Notes under the pieces: generated by a model | The model's database searches: none | Seen by the model: the letters and a program-made list of their open reading frames with translations, nothing else | What the model was told of the DNA's origin: nothing | Assembly (NCBI GenBank): GCA_035550595.1 | Contig: DASZOV010000095.1 | Span: 1 to 59,859 of the forward strand | DNA: 59,859 nt | From: CALFMR01 sp035550595 | GTDB taxonomy: Bacteria; Acidobacteriota; Vicinamibacteria; Vicinamibacterales; SCN-69-37 | Direction of reading: 5' to 3' | Made by a program: the position numbers and the translations under genes | Part shown: positions 50,374 to 59,109 of the stretch, in pieces | How the letters are laid out: each line of letters begins with the position of its first letter | Position numbering within the stretch: position 1 is the first letter of the stretch

Positions 50374-51177
50374 ATGAAAGTGGTGTTGTTCTGCGGTGGA
50401 CTGGGCACGCGCCTGCGTGAACATTCCGATACGATTCCCAAACCGCTGGTCAGCGTCGGATTCCGGCCCATCGTCTGGCATCTGATGCGGTACTACGCCC
50501 ACTACGGGCATCGCGACTTCATCCTGTGTCTCGGCTATCGCGGCGATCTCGTGCGCGAGTATTTCCTCAACTATCAGGAAGCGATCACGAGCGACTTCAC
50601 CTTGCACGGCGCGGACAAACGCATCGAGCTGCACGACGACTTCATCTGCGACTGGCGGATCACGTTCGTCGACACCGGGCTCCACAGCAACATCGGCCAG
50701 CGGCTGCGCCGCGTCAGGAAGTACCTCGCGGGCGAAGACGCGTTCCTGGCGAACTATGCGGACGGACTCTCGGATCTGCCGCTCGACGAGATGGTCTCGG
50801 ACTTCCGCCGTCGCGACGTCGTCGCGACGTTCGCGTCGGTCAGGAGCACGGAGCGTTTTCACATGGTCCAGTGTGACGATGCCGGTGTCGTCGCGCGCGT
50901 CGACACGGTGCCGAGCGAAGATTTCTGGATCAACGGCGGATTCTTCGCGTTCAAGCAGGAGATCTTCGACTACATCGAAGAGGGCGACGAGCTCGTCGAT
51001 GAGCCGTTCGCCCGCCTGATCGCCCAGCGCCAGCTCGCGACCTACCGCTGGAGCGGCTTCTGGCAGTGCATGGACACGCTGAAGGACAAGATCAGCTTCG
51101 ACCGGATGGAAGCCAGGGGCCAGTGTCCATGGATGATCTGGCAGCGGCCGCCGGCGCCTGACGCGACCAGCCGATAG
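50374..51177 (+). CDS. Sugar-1-phosphate nucleotidyltransferase (glucose-1-phosphate cytidylyltransferase-like)
   Basis: The 267-residue protein begins with the nucleotide-binding signature FCGGLGTRLREHSDTIPKPL and has CLGYRGDLVREYFLNY, LANYADGLSDLPLD and INGGFFAFKQEIFDY. It resembles RfbF/DdhA-like CDP-glucose synthases. The product would feed 3,6-dideoxyhexose or similar sugars for surface glycans. No downstream dehydratase is in the window, so the end sugar is unknown. Confidence 0.88.
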   Translation: MKVVLFCGGLGTRLREHSDTIPKPLVSVGFRPIVWHLMRYYAHYGHRDFILCLGYRGDLVREYFLNYQEAITSDFTLHGADKRIELHDDFICDWRITFVDTGLHSNIGQRLRRVRKYLAGEDAFLANYADGLSDLPLDEMVSDFRRRDVVATFASVRSTERFHMVQCDDAGVVARVDTVPSEDFWINGGFFAFKQEIFDYIEEGDELVDEPFARLIAQRQLATYRWSGFWQCMDTLKDKISFDRMEARGQCPWMIWQRPPAPDATSR

Positions 51178-51229
51178 CGCGCGCCCGCCGACGCGCACCC
51201 CGCGCGTCAACGCCTCGCCCGCGGCCTCA

Positions 51230-51700
51230 CGCCTGCACGCTCGCCGCGAATCCCTGCAGGATCAGGGCGCCCACCGCCGCTCCGGGATCGTCGATGCCGA
51301 TCGTCTGCTCGCGGAACACCGCGGCCTTGCCGTGCTGCGACATCATTTGGCGTGCCGCCGTACGCCCGTGCTCGGCGGCCGTCGCGGCATCGGCGAGTGC
51401 CGTGAGCGCCGAGCACCGTCTCGACGGTGATGTCTTCCATCGACGCCATCTCGGTCGCCATGTCGAAGTCCAGCACGTCGCCGCCGTAGTTACCGTAGAT
51501 GTAGAGCACTCCAGCGCCAGCGTCGATCGCTCCGGTCACTTCGAGCATCTGGTTGGCGCTCGGCGACTGGAAGACATCGCCGATCGAACAGCCGTCGAGC
51601 AGTCCGTCGCTGATGTACCCGAGAACGAGCGGCAGACGTCCCGAGCCGCAGGGTCTACGCCCGCGAGCACGACGACGAGAATCGACTGCAGCAGATAAAC
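51230..51700 (-). pseudogene. Scrambled remnant of a second dhaL-dhaK-permease block
   Basis: From 51230 to about 51385 the sequence matches the end of dhaL (40695 onward) nearly base for base, with a C-terminus reading VGALILQGFAASVQT-like. About 51405-51645 matches the dhaK segment at 41950-42190 (SIGDVFQSPSA, AGAGVLYIYGNYGGDVLDFD). About 51645-51700 matches a permease stretch near 42530-42590. The three fragments keep the operon order but everything between them is deleted. It has no intact frame. It is a deletion remnant of an operon duplication. Confidence 0.85.
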
Positions 51701-52060
51701 GGACGATGCGCTCGCTCTCAGGGGCCTGCACCGCCGAAGCGTGTCCCGCGTCCATGCGCGCCAGCGCGGCGCGACGTCCGGTGAGGGCACTCTCGTCGAG
51801 CGTCAGTCGCGCGGCGTCACGCATCAGCCGCGCACGCTCGACGTCGGCATCCAGCCGGCCGTCGAACAGCGGCTGTTGGAACACGGTCGCCGTCCGGCGT
51901 GAGCGCCTGTTGAGTGGCCTCTGACAGCGTCAACACTCCTGGGCCTGCGCGGAAGCAGCGAGGAGGATGCCGTGCTCGGTTCAGTCGCGAGCGCCGCGAG
52001 CGCGAGATCGCGGAGACCATCGAGCGGTTGACGGCCGCGGCCAGTTTGGCCAGCCGAGGA
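51700..52060 (-). other. Gene debris, including TolC-like fragments
   Basis: No open frame spans this stretch. On the minus strand short pieces read FQQPLFDGRLDADVERARLM and DAARLTLDESALTGRRAAL, and another frame gives GVLTLSEATQQAL. These resemble parts of outer-membrane efflux (TolC-family) proteins, in scrambled order. It separates the nucleotidyltransferase gene from the 52-55 kb cassette. Confidence 0.45.
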
Positions 52061-52087
52061 ATCGGGGGCAAAGAGTAGAATCGGCGC

Positions 52088-52603
52088 ATGCGTCAGGTGT
52101 TCTCGCTGCTTGCGATGTCGATTGCGGCTGTTCTCCCGGCGGCAGCGGCTCAGAGCCAGCTTCCAAGATCCAATCTCATTACGGACCAGCGGGAGCTACT
52201 CAGAGGTTTGGGCGACATCTCCGTCTCGGTATCGCTTCCCTCGGAAATGTCGTTCTCCGAGAGGACGATCCAGACTAACTTCGAACTACGCTTACGCCAA
52301 ACCGGGATCACGGTTGACGAGAGGAGCGGCAATGAGCTGGCTCTCACCATGACGACGATGCACAACATCGACGACGGTGGTCGTGACCTTGGTTCTCTGA
52401 TCTACTCAGTCGATTTGGACATGCTCACAATGGTCCAGATCGCCGATTTTCGACCGGAGATGCGCCTGACTATCGCGCCGGTGTGGTCGACGTCGCGGTT
52501 CGGCATCGTGGGAAGGTCTCGGACGGCAGAGGTTCGAGAAACGCTGGACGACATGATGTCCCGATTCTTGAACGACTACTTGGCCGTCAACCCGAGACGC
52601 TAG
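52088..52603 (+). CDS. Exported protein of unknown function
   Basis: The 171-residue protein has a clean signal peptide (FSLLAMSIAAVLPAAAAQS). A mature domain of alternating beta-strand pattern follows, with DISVSVSLPSEMSFSERTIQ, FELRLRQTGITVDERSGNEL and YSVDLDMLTMVQI. No cysteines or catalytic motif are evident. Base composition and codon use are less GC-rich than the surroundings, as for the genes up to 55.2 kb, suggesting acquisition together. It diverges from the neighbouring minus-strand genes' direction. Confidence 0.75.
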   Translation: MRQVFSLLAMSIAAVLPAAAAQSQLPRSNLITDQRELLRGLGDISVSVSLPSEMSFSERTIQTNFELRLRQTGITVDERSGNELALTMTTMHNIDDGGRDLGSLIYSVDLDMLTMVQIADFRPEMRLTIAPVWSTSRFGIVGRSRTAEVRETLDDMMSRFLNDYLAVNPRR

Positions 52604-52646
52604 CTCGGGCTCAGCATCGAGGCCGGCTGGAGTCCGGGAACGCAGC

Positions 52647-53222
52647 CTATCGGCCGTTGGACTCGGGATCAAGCGTTTCCAAGAGTCGCCTGAGGGCCTT
52701 TGGCTTGTTGGACCTTTCCAGCACGCGCTGGCAGATGTCCCATTGAAGGGCCAGTGTACGGGCTCGAAGTCGATGGCCTGCGGCGGTGCTCGTCGCTGCG
52801 TCGAAGTACTCGCCCATCGTGGCGGCGTCGAACAGATCCTGGTGACTGTTCTTGACGAGGTTGGCAAGGGCGGGTTCGCACTTCAGGTTGCCCGCGATAG
52901 CGCACAGCCACGTGACCTCATTCGCGAGTGAGCGCAGCTTCGTGAGGAGCGCGGGATCGGCGGCCTTGGTGTCAGGAGACGTCTTCAGGCAATCGACAAT
53001 GAGTTCATCGAGCCGCTTGCAGAGGCCGCCCACTGCATCGATTGGCACTTTGCTCAGCTCGCCCTGTCGTCGGAGAGCCGACTGGATCAGCCATCCGATA
53101 AAGAGCGCGACGGCGGCGCTGAACACCGTCGAGGCAGGTATGGCCGGACTCGCCCAGAACGATCGAGCCACCCAACCGATGCAGAGACCGATGAGCAGCA
53201 GGACGTACGGCCCGATCCACAT
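52647..53222 (-). CDS. Membrane protein of unknown function (last gene of GHKL/STAS cassette)
   Basis: The 191-residue protein has two N-terminal hydrophobic helices (about 3-20 and 32-48, VFSAAVALFIGWLIQSAL). A helical cytoplasmic part follows (CKRLDELIVDCLKTSPD, LRSLANEVTWLCAIAGNL). No family is recognised. It lies 5 bp after the STAS-like gene and ends a four-gene run on the minus strand. Confidence 0.7.
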   Translation of the reverse strand: MWIGPYVLLLIGLCIGWVARSFWASPAIPASTVFSAAVALFIGWLIQSALRRQGELSKVPIDAVGGLCKRLDELIVDCLKTSPDTKAADPALLTKLRSLANEVTWLCAIAGNLKCEPALANLVKNSHQDLFDAATMGEYFDAATSTAAGHRLRARTLALQWDICQRVLERSNKPKALRRLLETLDPESNGR

Positions 53223-53227
53223 GTCCT

Positions 53228-53602
53228 CTACCTGCCTGTCGTCTTCCGTTCGTTGGCCTCTTGAATGTAGCGGTTCACGGTTGTGACGAGCGTCGGGTCA
53301 TCATTCGACTTGATGCTGAGTTGGTTCCACACCTGATCAGGTGTCAGCAGCTTCGGCGCTTCCTTCGGATCTGTCCAAAGGCGACAGAGCCCACCGAAGG
53401 ATTCCTCCAGGAACGAGGCAGGGTACCCGTACTTCATTCCGTCCAGATCAACCTCTAGCGTCTGTCCGGCACGAAACGCCGCCTCAAAGGCCGGAGCGAG
53501 ACGTTGGGTTCGGTACTGCTCGCCGGAAAAAGGCCCCTCTCTGATGTAGCGAGGGCCTGGAAGGCGTGTGAAATCGGAGACCCGTATCGACTGAACCGTC
53601 AT
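53228..53602 (-). CDS. STAS-like (DUF4325-type) domain protein
   Basis: The 124-residue protein contains LEVDLDGMKYGYPASFLEES and FGGLCRLW, the pattern of the STAS-like DUF4325 family, in which a beta-strand ending in Asp is followed by 'sFl.E.fg.L'. The start at 53602 overlaps the GHKL gene's stop by 4 bp. DUF4325 proteins often accompany GHKL ATPases, and the pair may act like anti-sigma-factor/antagonist switches. The signal or target is unknown. Confidence 0.7.
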   Translation of the reverse strand: MTVQSIRVSDFTRLPGPRYIREGPFSGEQYRTQRLAPAFEAAFRAGQTLEVDLDGMKYGYPASFLEESFGGLCRLWTDPKEAPKLLTPDQVWNQLSIKSNDDPTLVTTVNRYIQEANERKTTGR

Positions 53603-54606
53603 GACTCTGATCGCCGTCCTCCGGCGCTCCATCGAAAGATGGTACCGTGAAACCCCTCAGGCACGCGACGAAACGCAAGCGATGCGATTTCTCCGGTCGT
53701 TGAGGACGTGAGTACCCGCATCGTAGGGAGCGTCGTCTTCGCGTCATTCAGCATCTTGGGTAGACCACGTCCCCTGCCCGGCAGTTCGGTCGATGATCCG
53801 ACTTCACCTGTGAATGCGTCGGTCAGCAGTCTCGCCGATCCGTAGGCGCCGACGCCTATTCCCAGCTTGCTCAGAAATCGTCGTGCGGGGTAGCTGTTGA
53901 GGATGCCCACACCCAAATCGGCAATCGTGAAATAGGCAACGCCGTCCTCGCAATAGACCATCGCGAACCAGCGCGCCGGTTGCGATGGCGCGACATCCGG
54001 ATCGAGCTTTCCGGCCTCGGCCGACCGGTTCGCATGATGGTGAGTGTTGGACATGACCTCCATCAGTGTCTGGTACGAGACGCTCGCCTCCGCAGAGTTC
54101 AGCGATGCATGATCGCGGGCGAAGTCGACCATCGCCTCAGCCTTGGTGTTGATGACGAGGCGCTCGAAGCTGTCGCGCATCATGCCGACCGGATCCGGCA
54201 GTTGGCCCGGGGGCTTGGCGAATCCTGTGAAGAATCCTGACGCCTTCAGCTTCGCTGCTACATCGAGCTTCTCTGGCATGTTCCCGCCAACGTTCACGGT
54301 CAGGGCGTTCTTCATGATTGCGCGCATGAGGAGCAACGCGTCGCTCGACACTCGCACGACACGCCGGAGGTCGAGAAACACACGCGGGTGTCGGCCGGAC
54401 AGGCGGGCTCGGAAAGCGTTGCAGAACGTGAGAGTGTCTTTCGGCTCATCGAAGACACTCAGCACCGGCGGCGCGACAATGGTGGGCCCGCTGGTGCCGG
54501 AACCGCCGCCGAATCCCGAGGTCCGAATCTTGTACCGGCGCTCAGCTCGCTTTCTCCTAATCGCCTGAGCACGCCGAAAATCCGGATGTGTCCAACTCCG
54601 CTTCAT
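53599..54606 (-). CDS. GHKL-type ATPase with N-terminal STAS-like strand
   Basis: The 335-residue protein has a basic N-terminus and a STAS-like segment (FLDLRRVVRVSSDALLLM, about 75-95). A GHKL ATPase follows, with N-box TLMEVMSNTHHHA, G1-box ADLGVGI and G2-box GRGRGLPKM. There is no phospho-acceptor His or dimerisation helix of a sensor kinase. It is followed with a 4-bp overlap by a STAS-like gene and preceded at 6 bp by a tail-anchored membrane protein. It is reminiscent of GHKL proteins in bacterial conflict or switch systems. Exact role unknown. Confidence 0.72.
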   Translation of the reverse strand: MKRSWTHPDFRRAQAIRRKRAERRYKIRTSGFGGGSGTSGPTIVAPPVLSVFDEPKDTLTFCNAFRARLSGRHPRVFLDLRRVVRVSSDALLLMRAIMKNALTVNVGGNMPEKLDVAAKLKASGFFTGFAKPPGQLPDPVGMMRDSFERLVINTKAEAMVDFARDHASLNSAEASVSYQTLMEVMSNTHHHANRSAEAGKLDPDVAPSQPARWFAMVYCEDGVAYFTIADLGVGILNSYPARRFLSKLGIGVGAYGSARLLTDAFTGEVGSSTELPGRGRGLPKMLNDAKTTLPTMRVLTSSTTGEIASLAFRRVPEGFHGTIFRWSAGGRRSES

Positions 54607-54612
54607 CCGGGC

Positions 54613-55167
54613 TCATCGCATGAGGAGTGCGACAAGCGCGACGGCGAGACTCAGAATCGGAATCACCGTTCTCGTCATCCGTTCACCAAAGGTCCATCGG
54701 GCGTCACGGATGCCGCGGCGGAGTTGGCCGATCGCTTCCTCGTTTGCCTCGCCGCGATGCACCATTACCGGGATGGGTACGTCCCACCGCTGGCCTAGGC
54801 GCTTCAGCCGTCGCGCCTCTCGCGTCGCGACAAAGAACCTCGCCGTCCTACGTCGCGAACTGTGGCGGTCGTAGACTTGGCGAACGGTCTGAGGATTGTC
54901 ATCATCGAGGGCTGCCAAATCCTCGATCTCGTCGCGCTCAATCTGCTCGACGTTCAGAGCGTACCGCCGCCGGGCGAGCCACAGCATGTAGGCGTCGAAC
55001 GCGGCCTCTGGTAGCAGGTACGACCAGTGCCACCGGAGGAGATCGCGCATTGCGCGAGACGTTCGCTCCGGCAGTCGTGGCAACCGGTCGGTCCAGTCTC
55101 GTCGCGAGGCTTGAAGGTCGCGCTGGTTGAGCAAGTCGACCTGTTGCAAGAACTCCCGGACCTCCAT
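54613..55167 (-). CDS. Tail-anchored protein of unknown function (first gene of cassette)
   Basis: The 184-residue protein is helical and highly charged: VREFLQQVDLLNQRDLQASR, LPERTSRAMRDLLRWHWSYL, AARFFVATREARRLKRLG-like stretches. It ends in a single membrane helix (VIPILSLAVALVALLM), which suggests insertion by the tail. No known domain is seen. It starts about 80 bp from the 3' end of tRNA-Ser and is read away from it. Confidence 0.68.
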   Translation of the reverse strand: MEVREFLQQVDLLNQRDLQASRRDWTDRLPRLPERTSRAMRDLLRWHWSYLLPEAAFDAYMLWLARRRYALNVEQIERDEIEDLAALDDDNPQTVRQVYDRHSSRRRTARFFVATREARRLKRLGQRWDVPIPVMVHRGEANEEAIGQLRRGIRDARWTFGERMTRTVIPILSLAVALVALLMR

Positions 55168-55246
55168 TGCATCGCCTCTGAAATGTGGGACTGAATGTGG
55201 TCTGGAAGCTACCAGTCCTCAATAAGCGGCCACAAATTGCAAAAAC

Positions 55247-55336
55247 TGGCGGAGAGGGTGGGATTCGAACCCACGTGCCCTTTTGGGGCAAGACGCTTTC
55301 GAGGCGCCCCCGTTACGACCACTTCGGTACCTCTCC
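55247..55336 (-). tRNA. tRNA-Ser(CGA)
   Basis: The acceptor stem GGAGAGG pairs with CCTCTCC. The anticodon stem GGCGC/GCGTC holds the loop CTCGAAA with anticodon CGA. There is a long class II variable arm (TTGCCCCAAAAGGGCAC), and the T arm is GTGGGTTCGAATCCCAC. The discriminator is G and CCA is encoded, followed by a GTTTTT run that may end the transcript. Its 3' end faces the 52-55 kb cassette. Confidence 0.96.
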
Positions 55337-55395
55337 GCTCCCGCTAGTCTAGCCTACGACCGTGCCGAAGCGCGCGCGCTGGTGGGCGCGCTCGT

Positions 55396-55851
55396 CTACC
55401 GCCGCTCCTGAAAGAACCTCCGCAGCCGCCCGCGGCAGTCGGCGGCGAGCACGCCCGAGACGACGCGCACCCGATGGTTCAGCGACGGATGATCGAGCGC
55501 CCGCTGCGCCGATTCGACGGCGCCGGCCTTCGGCTCGGCCACGCCGTAGACGAGCGTGTCGACGCGCGCGTGCACGAGCGCGCCGACGCACATGAGACAC
55601 GGCTCGACCGTGACGTACAGCGTCGCACCGCCGAGCCGATAGTTGCCGAGCGTCGCGGCGGCCTCGCGGATAGCCACGATCTCCGCGTGCGCCGTGGGGT
55701 CGTGCGCGCCGAGCGGCTGGTTGTGCCCTCGCCCTACGACCACATCGTCGACGACGAGGACGGCACCGATGGGTACTTCGCCGATCTCGGCCGCGCGGTC
55801 GGCGAGGGCGAGCGCCTCGCGCATGAACGCCTCGTACGGCGTCTGTGTCAT
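55396..55851 (-). CDS. tadA: tRNA(adenine34) deaminase
   Basis: The 151-residue enzyme forms inosine at the wobble position of tRNA-Arg(ACG). It has the typical N-terminus (YEAFMREALALADRAAEIGE), the zinc site HAE at 55-57 with catalytic Glu57, PCLMC at 84-88, and the C-terminal RLRRFFQERR helix that contacts tRNA. The ATG at 55851 gives the usual length. It lies just before the tRNA-Ser gene. Confidence 0.95.
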   Translation of the reverse strand: MTQTPYEAFMREALALADRAAEIGEVPIGAVLVVDDVVVGRGHNQPLGAHDPTAHAEIVAIREAAATLGNYRLGGATLYVTVEPCLMCVGALVHARVDTLVYGVAEPKAGAVESAQRALDHPSLNHRVRVVSGVLAADCRGRLRRFFQERR

Positions 55852-55861
55852 CGCGTCGTCG

Positions 55862-56713
55862 TCAGTACCGCACGCCGACGAGCACGCGGATCGCCGACCC
55901 GCCGAGATCGTGCTCGTCGAAGATTTGCGACGCGCCCGCCTTGCCGATCGCGCGCGGCGCGTGCCGCACTTCGGCTTCGACGCCCGCCGACAACACCTTC
56001 CAAATTCCGACGTCGACGCCGGCGAAGACCGTGTAGCCGTGAAACACCGCAATCGTGTTCTCGTCGGCGGTCGCGAACTTCGACGTCTCGCGGTACGAGA
56101 GCCGCAGGAACCCGCCGCCGCCGTACGGCACGATGCGGCCCGTCGGCCCGACCGGCACGCGCCAGCCAGCGCCGATGACGAGCGGCGAAACTTCGACGGT
56201 GACGGGGATGTCGTTCGACGAGGTCTCGCTGCCGGCGATGAGCGCGCGACTGCCCTCGCCTCGCGCGGACGATCCGACGACACGCGCGAACAGCCCGCGC
56301 CACAACCGCAGCACTTCGACGCCGCCGCCCGAACCGGACAGCGTCGACGAGCCGAGCACCGCGTCGAACGACTGCGACGCGATCATCGCCGTGCGTTCGT
56401 ACAGAAGAAAGCCATGGACGCCAATCCCACGCCGGGGCGGTGTCCGTCGCCGGCCGCGGACAACGCGCTGCGCGGACGCGTCTTCATTCGCAGATCTCGA
56501 CGAGGCGTGGCGATCAGATGTCTCGACGCCGAATGACACGTCAGGCGCCACCGCCCCACGGAACGGCGATGCTTCAGCCGGCGCCGCGACGGACGGACTC
56601 GACGTCGCGTCGGCCACGACCGTGGTGACGCCTGATGCAACACGCTCAGCCGCTGCGGGCGCGGCAAACAACACGACCGCAACGCCCATGACGACCGCGG
56701 CGCGACTTCCCAT
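55862..56713 (-). CDS. Outer-membrane beta-barrel protein, unknown function
   Basis: The 283-residue protein has a signal peptide (VVMGVAVVLFAAPAAAERV), a disordered segment, and then alternating strands typical of a small barrel: GIGVHGFLLYERTAM, VIGAGWRVPVGPTG, GGGGFLRLSYRETSKF, and a terminal SAIRVLVGVRY ending in an aromatic residue, the usual outer-membrane assembly signal. Function unknown. It lies 10 bp from tadA on the same strand. Confidence 0.78.
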   Translation of the reverse strand: MGSRAAVVMGVAVVLFAAPAAAERVASGVTTVVADATSSPSVAAPAEASPFRGAVAPDVSFGVETSDRHASSRSANEDASAQRVVRGRRRTPPRRGIGVHGFLLYERTAMIASQSFDAVLGSSTLSGSGGGVEVLRLWRGLFARVVGSSARGEGSRALIAGSETSSNDIPVTVEVSPLVIGAGWRVPVGPTGRIVPYGGGGFLRLSYRETSKFATADENTIAVFHGYTVFAGVDVGIWKVLSAGVEAEVRHAPRAIGKAGASQIFDEHDLGGSAIRVLVGVRY

Positions 56714-56739
56714 GATGCTCCTTGCGACGAGGCCCGCCA

Positions 56740-58404
56740 TCAGTTGGCGATCCCAAGGCCACGCAACGCCGCGCGCGGCTGAATGAGCCCCGCGCCGAAC
56801 TCGTCGTCTTTTCCCGACGTGCCGAGATCCTTGGCCGTCGCCTTGATGAACGCCTCGATGGCCTTGGGACTCTTCACGTCGCCCTGGCTCATGAGCAGCG
56901 CGGCCAGTCCCGACACGTGCGGCGTGGCCATCGACGTGCCCTCGTAGCCGACTTCGACGTACCGATCGAACCTGGGGCGCACGAGCACGGTCGGATCCTG
57001 ATCGGGCGGAAAGAGCGTCGTCTGCCAGATGTAGCCCTGGTCCTCGCCGCCACCTTGGGTGTCGTCGCCGCCGGGCGCCGCGATCTCGACGTAGTCGCCG
57101 GTGCTCGAGTAATACGCGCGCGCCTCCGACTTGCCGATGGCGCCCACCGCCATGACGCCGTCGATGTCGGGCGCGTAGGACGCCGGATACTCGACGGGAT
57201 TGCCGTCGTCGTGATCGTTGCCCGCGGCAACCGCCACGAACGCGCCGTGCTGGACCGCGTACATCAGCGCATCACGGATCGCCGGCGCCGGGTCCGGTCC
57301 GCCAAGGCTGAGGTTGATCACCTTCGCGCCGTTGTCCACCGCGTACCGAATGCCGGAGACGATGGCGTCGTCCGAACAGCCGCCAGCGGCGGGATCGGCG
57401 AAGCCGGGCTCCGAGGACATGGCGCGACCGATCATCACCTCCCAATAGCCGATACACACCTTCACGGGCATGAGGCGCACGTTGTAGGCCATGCCGGCCA
57501 GCCCCATTCCGTTGTTGGCGTCTTCGGCGATCGTCGACGCGACGTGCGTGCCGTGACCGACCATGTCGATGAGCGGCGCACCATCGCCGAGCAGCACTTC
57601 GGCATCCGGATCGACGATGCGGGAACTGGAGAGGTCGGGACTCGGGCCGAAGGGAAGCGCTGTTGCCTCGAAGCGCTGGCCCGTCCAGATGGGAAACGTG
57701 ATCGTCCCCGAGTCGGTCGTCACGCCCGTGTCGATCACCGCCACGGTGACCGACGGCGATCCGCCCGGATTGATCGTCCACGCGCCGGGCATGTCAATCA
57801 GCGAGAAATTCCACTGCAGGACGGAGTAGTCCGGATCATCCGGCGTCAGCGCGGACGACGGCGCGACGGCCGCCGGCGTGCGATAGGCGCCAGAGCGCCA
57901 GCCCGGCTGGCGGCGAATGTAGTTGGGCTGTGCGTACTCGACTTCCGGCTGCGCGCCCAGCGCGTCGGCGAGGACGCGCGCATCCGGTTGCGTCTCGTCG
58001 GTGAGCACGGCGACATCGCCAATCCACCGGAGCGCGTTCGCGTCGGGCCGGCTGCGAAGCGCGGACAAGGCGCGCGACCGCCCGGCGACCGACACGCCGG
58101 ACTTGAACTTGACCAGGACCTGAGACGGCAGATACCGAAGATGCTGCTCCGTCGCGTCGCTCATCGCCTGCACGCGCCGCGCGTTCACGCTGAGGGGCAC
58201 GGTTCCGCGCTGGACCGCGGACGCAGCCGCTGGCAGAACCGAGCCGCGCGGCACCGCGCGCTGAGCGGAAAGGCCTGAGGTCAGGAGCGCGACGGCGGTG
58301 AGCGCGCTCGCGGGTAGAAGCCACGTGCGGAACGGGCGACGCGGCCTGCGAGATTGAGAGCAATCGTTCACCGGCGGTCGCCTCGTGCGCGGCGTGATGG
58401 ACAT
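56740..58404 (-). CDS. Secreted subtilisin-like serine protease (S8)
   Basis: The 554-residue protease has a signal (LLPASALTAVALLTSGLSAQ) and a propeptide-like inhibitor segment (VLVKFKSGVSVAGRSRAL). The catalytic triad is Asp225 (VAVIDTGV), His284 (MVGHGTHVAS) and Ser491 (GTSMATPHVSGLAALL), with oxyanion Asn396 (AAGND). The ATG at 58404 is preferred over a TTG 18 bases upstream. A segment between His284 and the oxyanion region contains extra cysteines. It probably works in the periplasm or outside the cell for nutrition. Confidence 0.93.
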   Translation of the reverse strand: MSITPRTRRPPVNDCSQSRRPRRPFRTWLLPASALTAVALLTSGLSAQRAVPRGSVLPAAASAVQRGTVPLSVNARRVQAMSDATEQHLRYLPSQVLVKFKSGVSVAGRSRALSALRSRPDANALRWIGDVAVLTDETQPDARVLADALGAQPEVEYAQPNYIRRQPGWRSGAYRTPAAVAPSSALTPDDPDYSVLQWNFSLIDMPGAWTINPGGSPSVTVAVIDTGVTTDSGTITFPIWTGQRFEATALPFGPSPDLSSSRIVDPDAEVLLGDGAPLIDMVGHGTHVASTIAEDANNGMGLAGMAYNVRLMPVKVCIGYWEVMIGRAMSSEPGFADPAAGGCSDDAIVSGIRYAVDNGAKVINLSLGGPDPAPAIRDALMYAVQHGAFVAVAAGNDHDDGNPVEYPASYAPDIDGVMAVGAIGKSEARAYYSSTGDYVEIAAPGGDDTQGGGEDQGYIWQTTLFPPDQDPTVLVRPRFDRYVEVGYEGTSMATPHVSGLAALLMSQGDVKSPKAIEAFIKATAKDLGTSGKDDEFGAGLIQPRAALRGLGIAN

Positions 58405-58634
58405 TGGGGTGCGCGAGAGCAATTCATTTGCCGCGCCGACTTTACCCTACACCATGGAGGTCCTTGTGAACCCGCGGCTCGAGACGCCCACCGGAAAGGA
58501 CACGCGAAACGCGCTGGGCGACGACCATGGCGTTCTTACAACAGCAGGCATTTCCTGCCGTCCTGCCTCCGGACAGCTGCGGCTCCTCTGGCGGTAGGGA
58601 GACTGGCCAACAAATTGCAAAGTTTCCGGCCACC

Positions 58635-58994
58635 ATGTCCCTGAGACTCGTGCGCGAATCACGAGGTCTGGCCGCGACGACGCCCCGGACCGGTTACTGT
58701 GGACCGCTGCCAACGGTGCAAGAGACGACGCCGGACGGCGCTCGCCCTGACGGACTGTTCAGCGCACTCGACGGACGCGAGCTCATTGCCATGGGCCGTC
58801 GCTGGCAGGTGGAAATCTTCAGTATTTGCGACCAAGGCAGCGAGCGCTGGGTGCAACTGGCGCTGCACGGCGTCACCGACTACATGCTCACCTTCCGCCT
58901 CGCAGCGGGCAACACGGCGCGAGATCTCGTGCCGACGATCCTGTCCTGGCTGATGCACCCGACTGATAGCGGCGAGGTCATCAGCGTCGCATGA
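58635..58994 (+). CDS. Small protein of unknown function
   Basis: The 119-residue protein starts at an ATG at 58635; an upstream ATG at 58527 would add 36 unconvincing residues. The C-terminal half is well formed: GRRWQVEIFSICDQGSERWV, then ALHGVTDYMLTFRL and DLVPTILSWL. I recognise no family. The 230 bp upstream of it is the start region shared with the divergent protease, with an AT-richer patch at 58420-58455 that could hold promoters. Confidence 0.55.
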   Translation: MSLRLVRESRGLAATTPRTGYCGPLPTVQETTPDGARPDGLFSALDGRELIAMGRRWQVEIFSICDQGSERWVQLALHGVTDYMLTFRLAAGNTARDLVPTILSWLMHPTDSGEVISVA

Positions 58995-59109
58995 ACTGAA
59001 CATTGTAGAGTCTCGCTTGCTGATGATTATTGTCTGCTCAAAGAACGACTAATCATTCGGGCGATTACAATTCCTGACACCGACCGCGCGCACGCGCCGG
59101 TCCGGCACT

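Noticed and set aside
51207..51884. A single 225-codon minus-strand gene
   Set aside because: It joins fragments of dhaL, dhaK, permease and other debris and has no coherent fold.
52088..55340. Complete integrative element with integrase and attachment sites
   Set aside because: No integrase gene and no recognisable copy of the tRNA 3' end on the far side; only the position next to tRNA-Ser and the composition suggest transfer.
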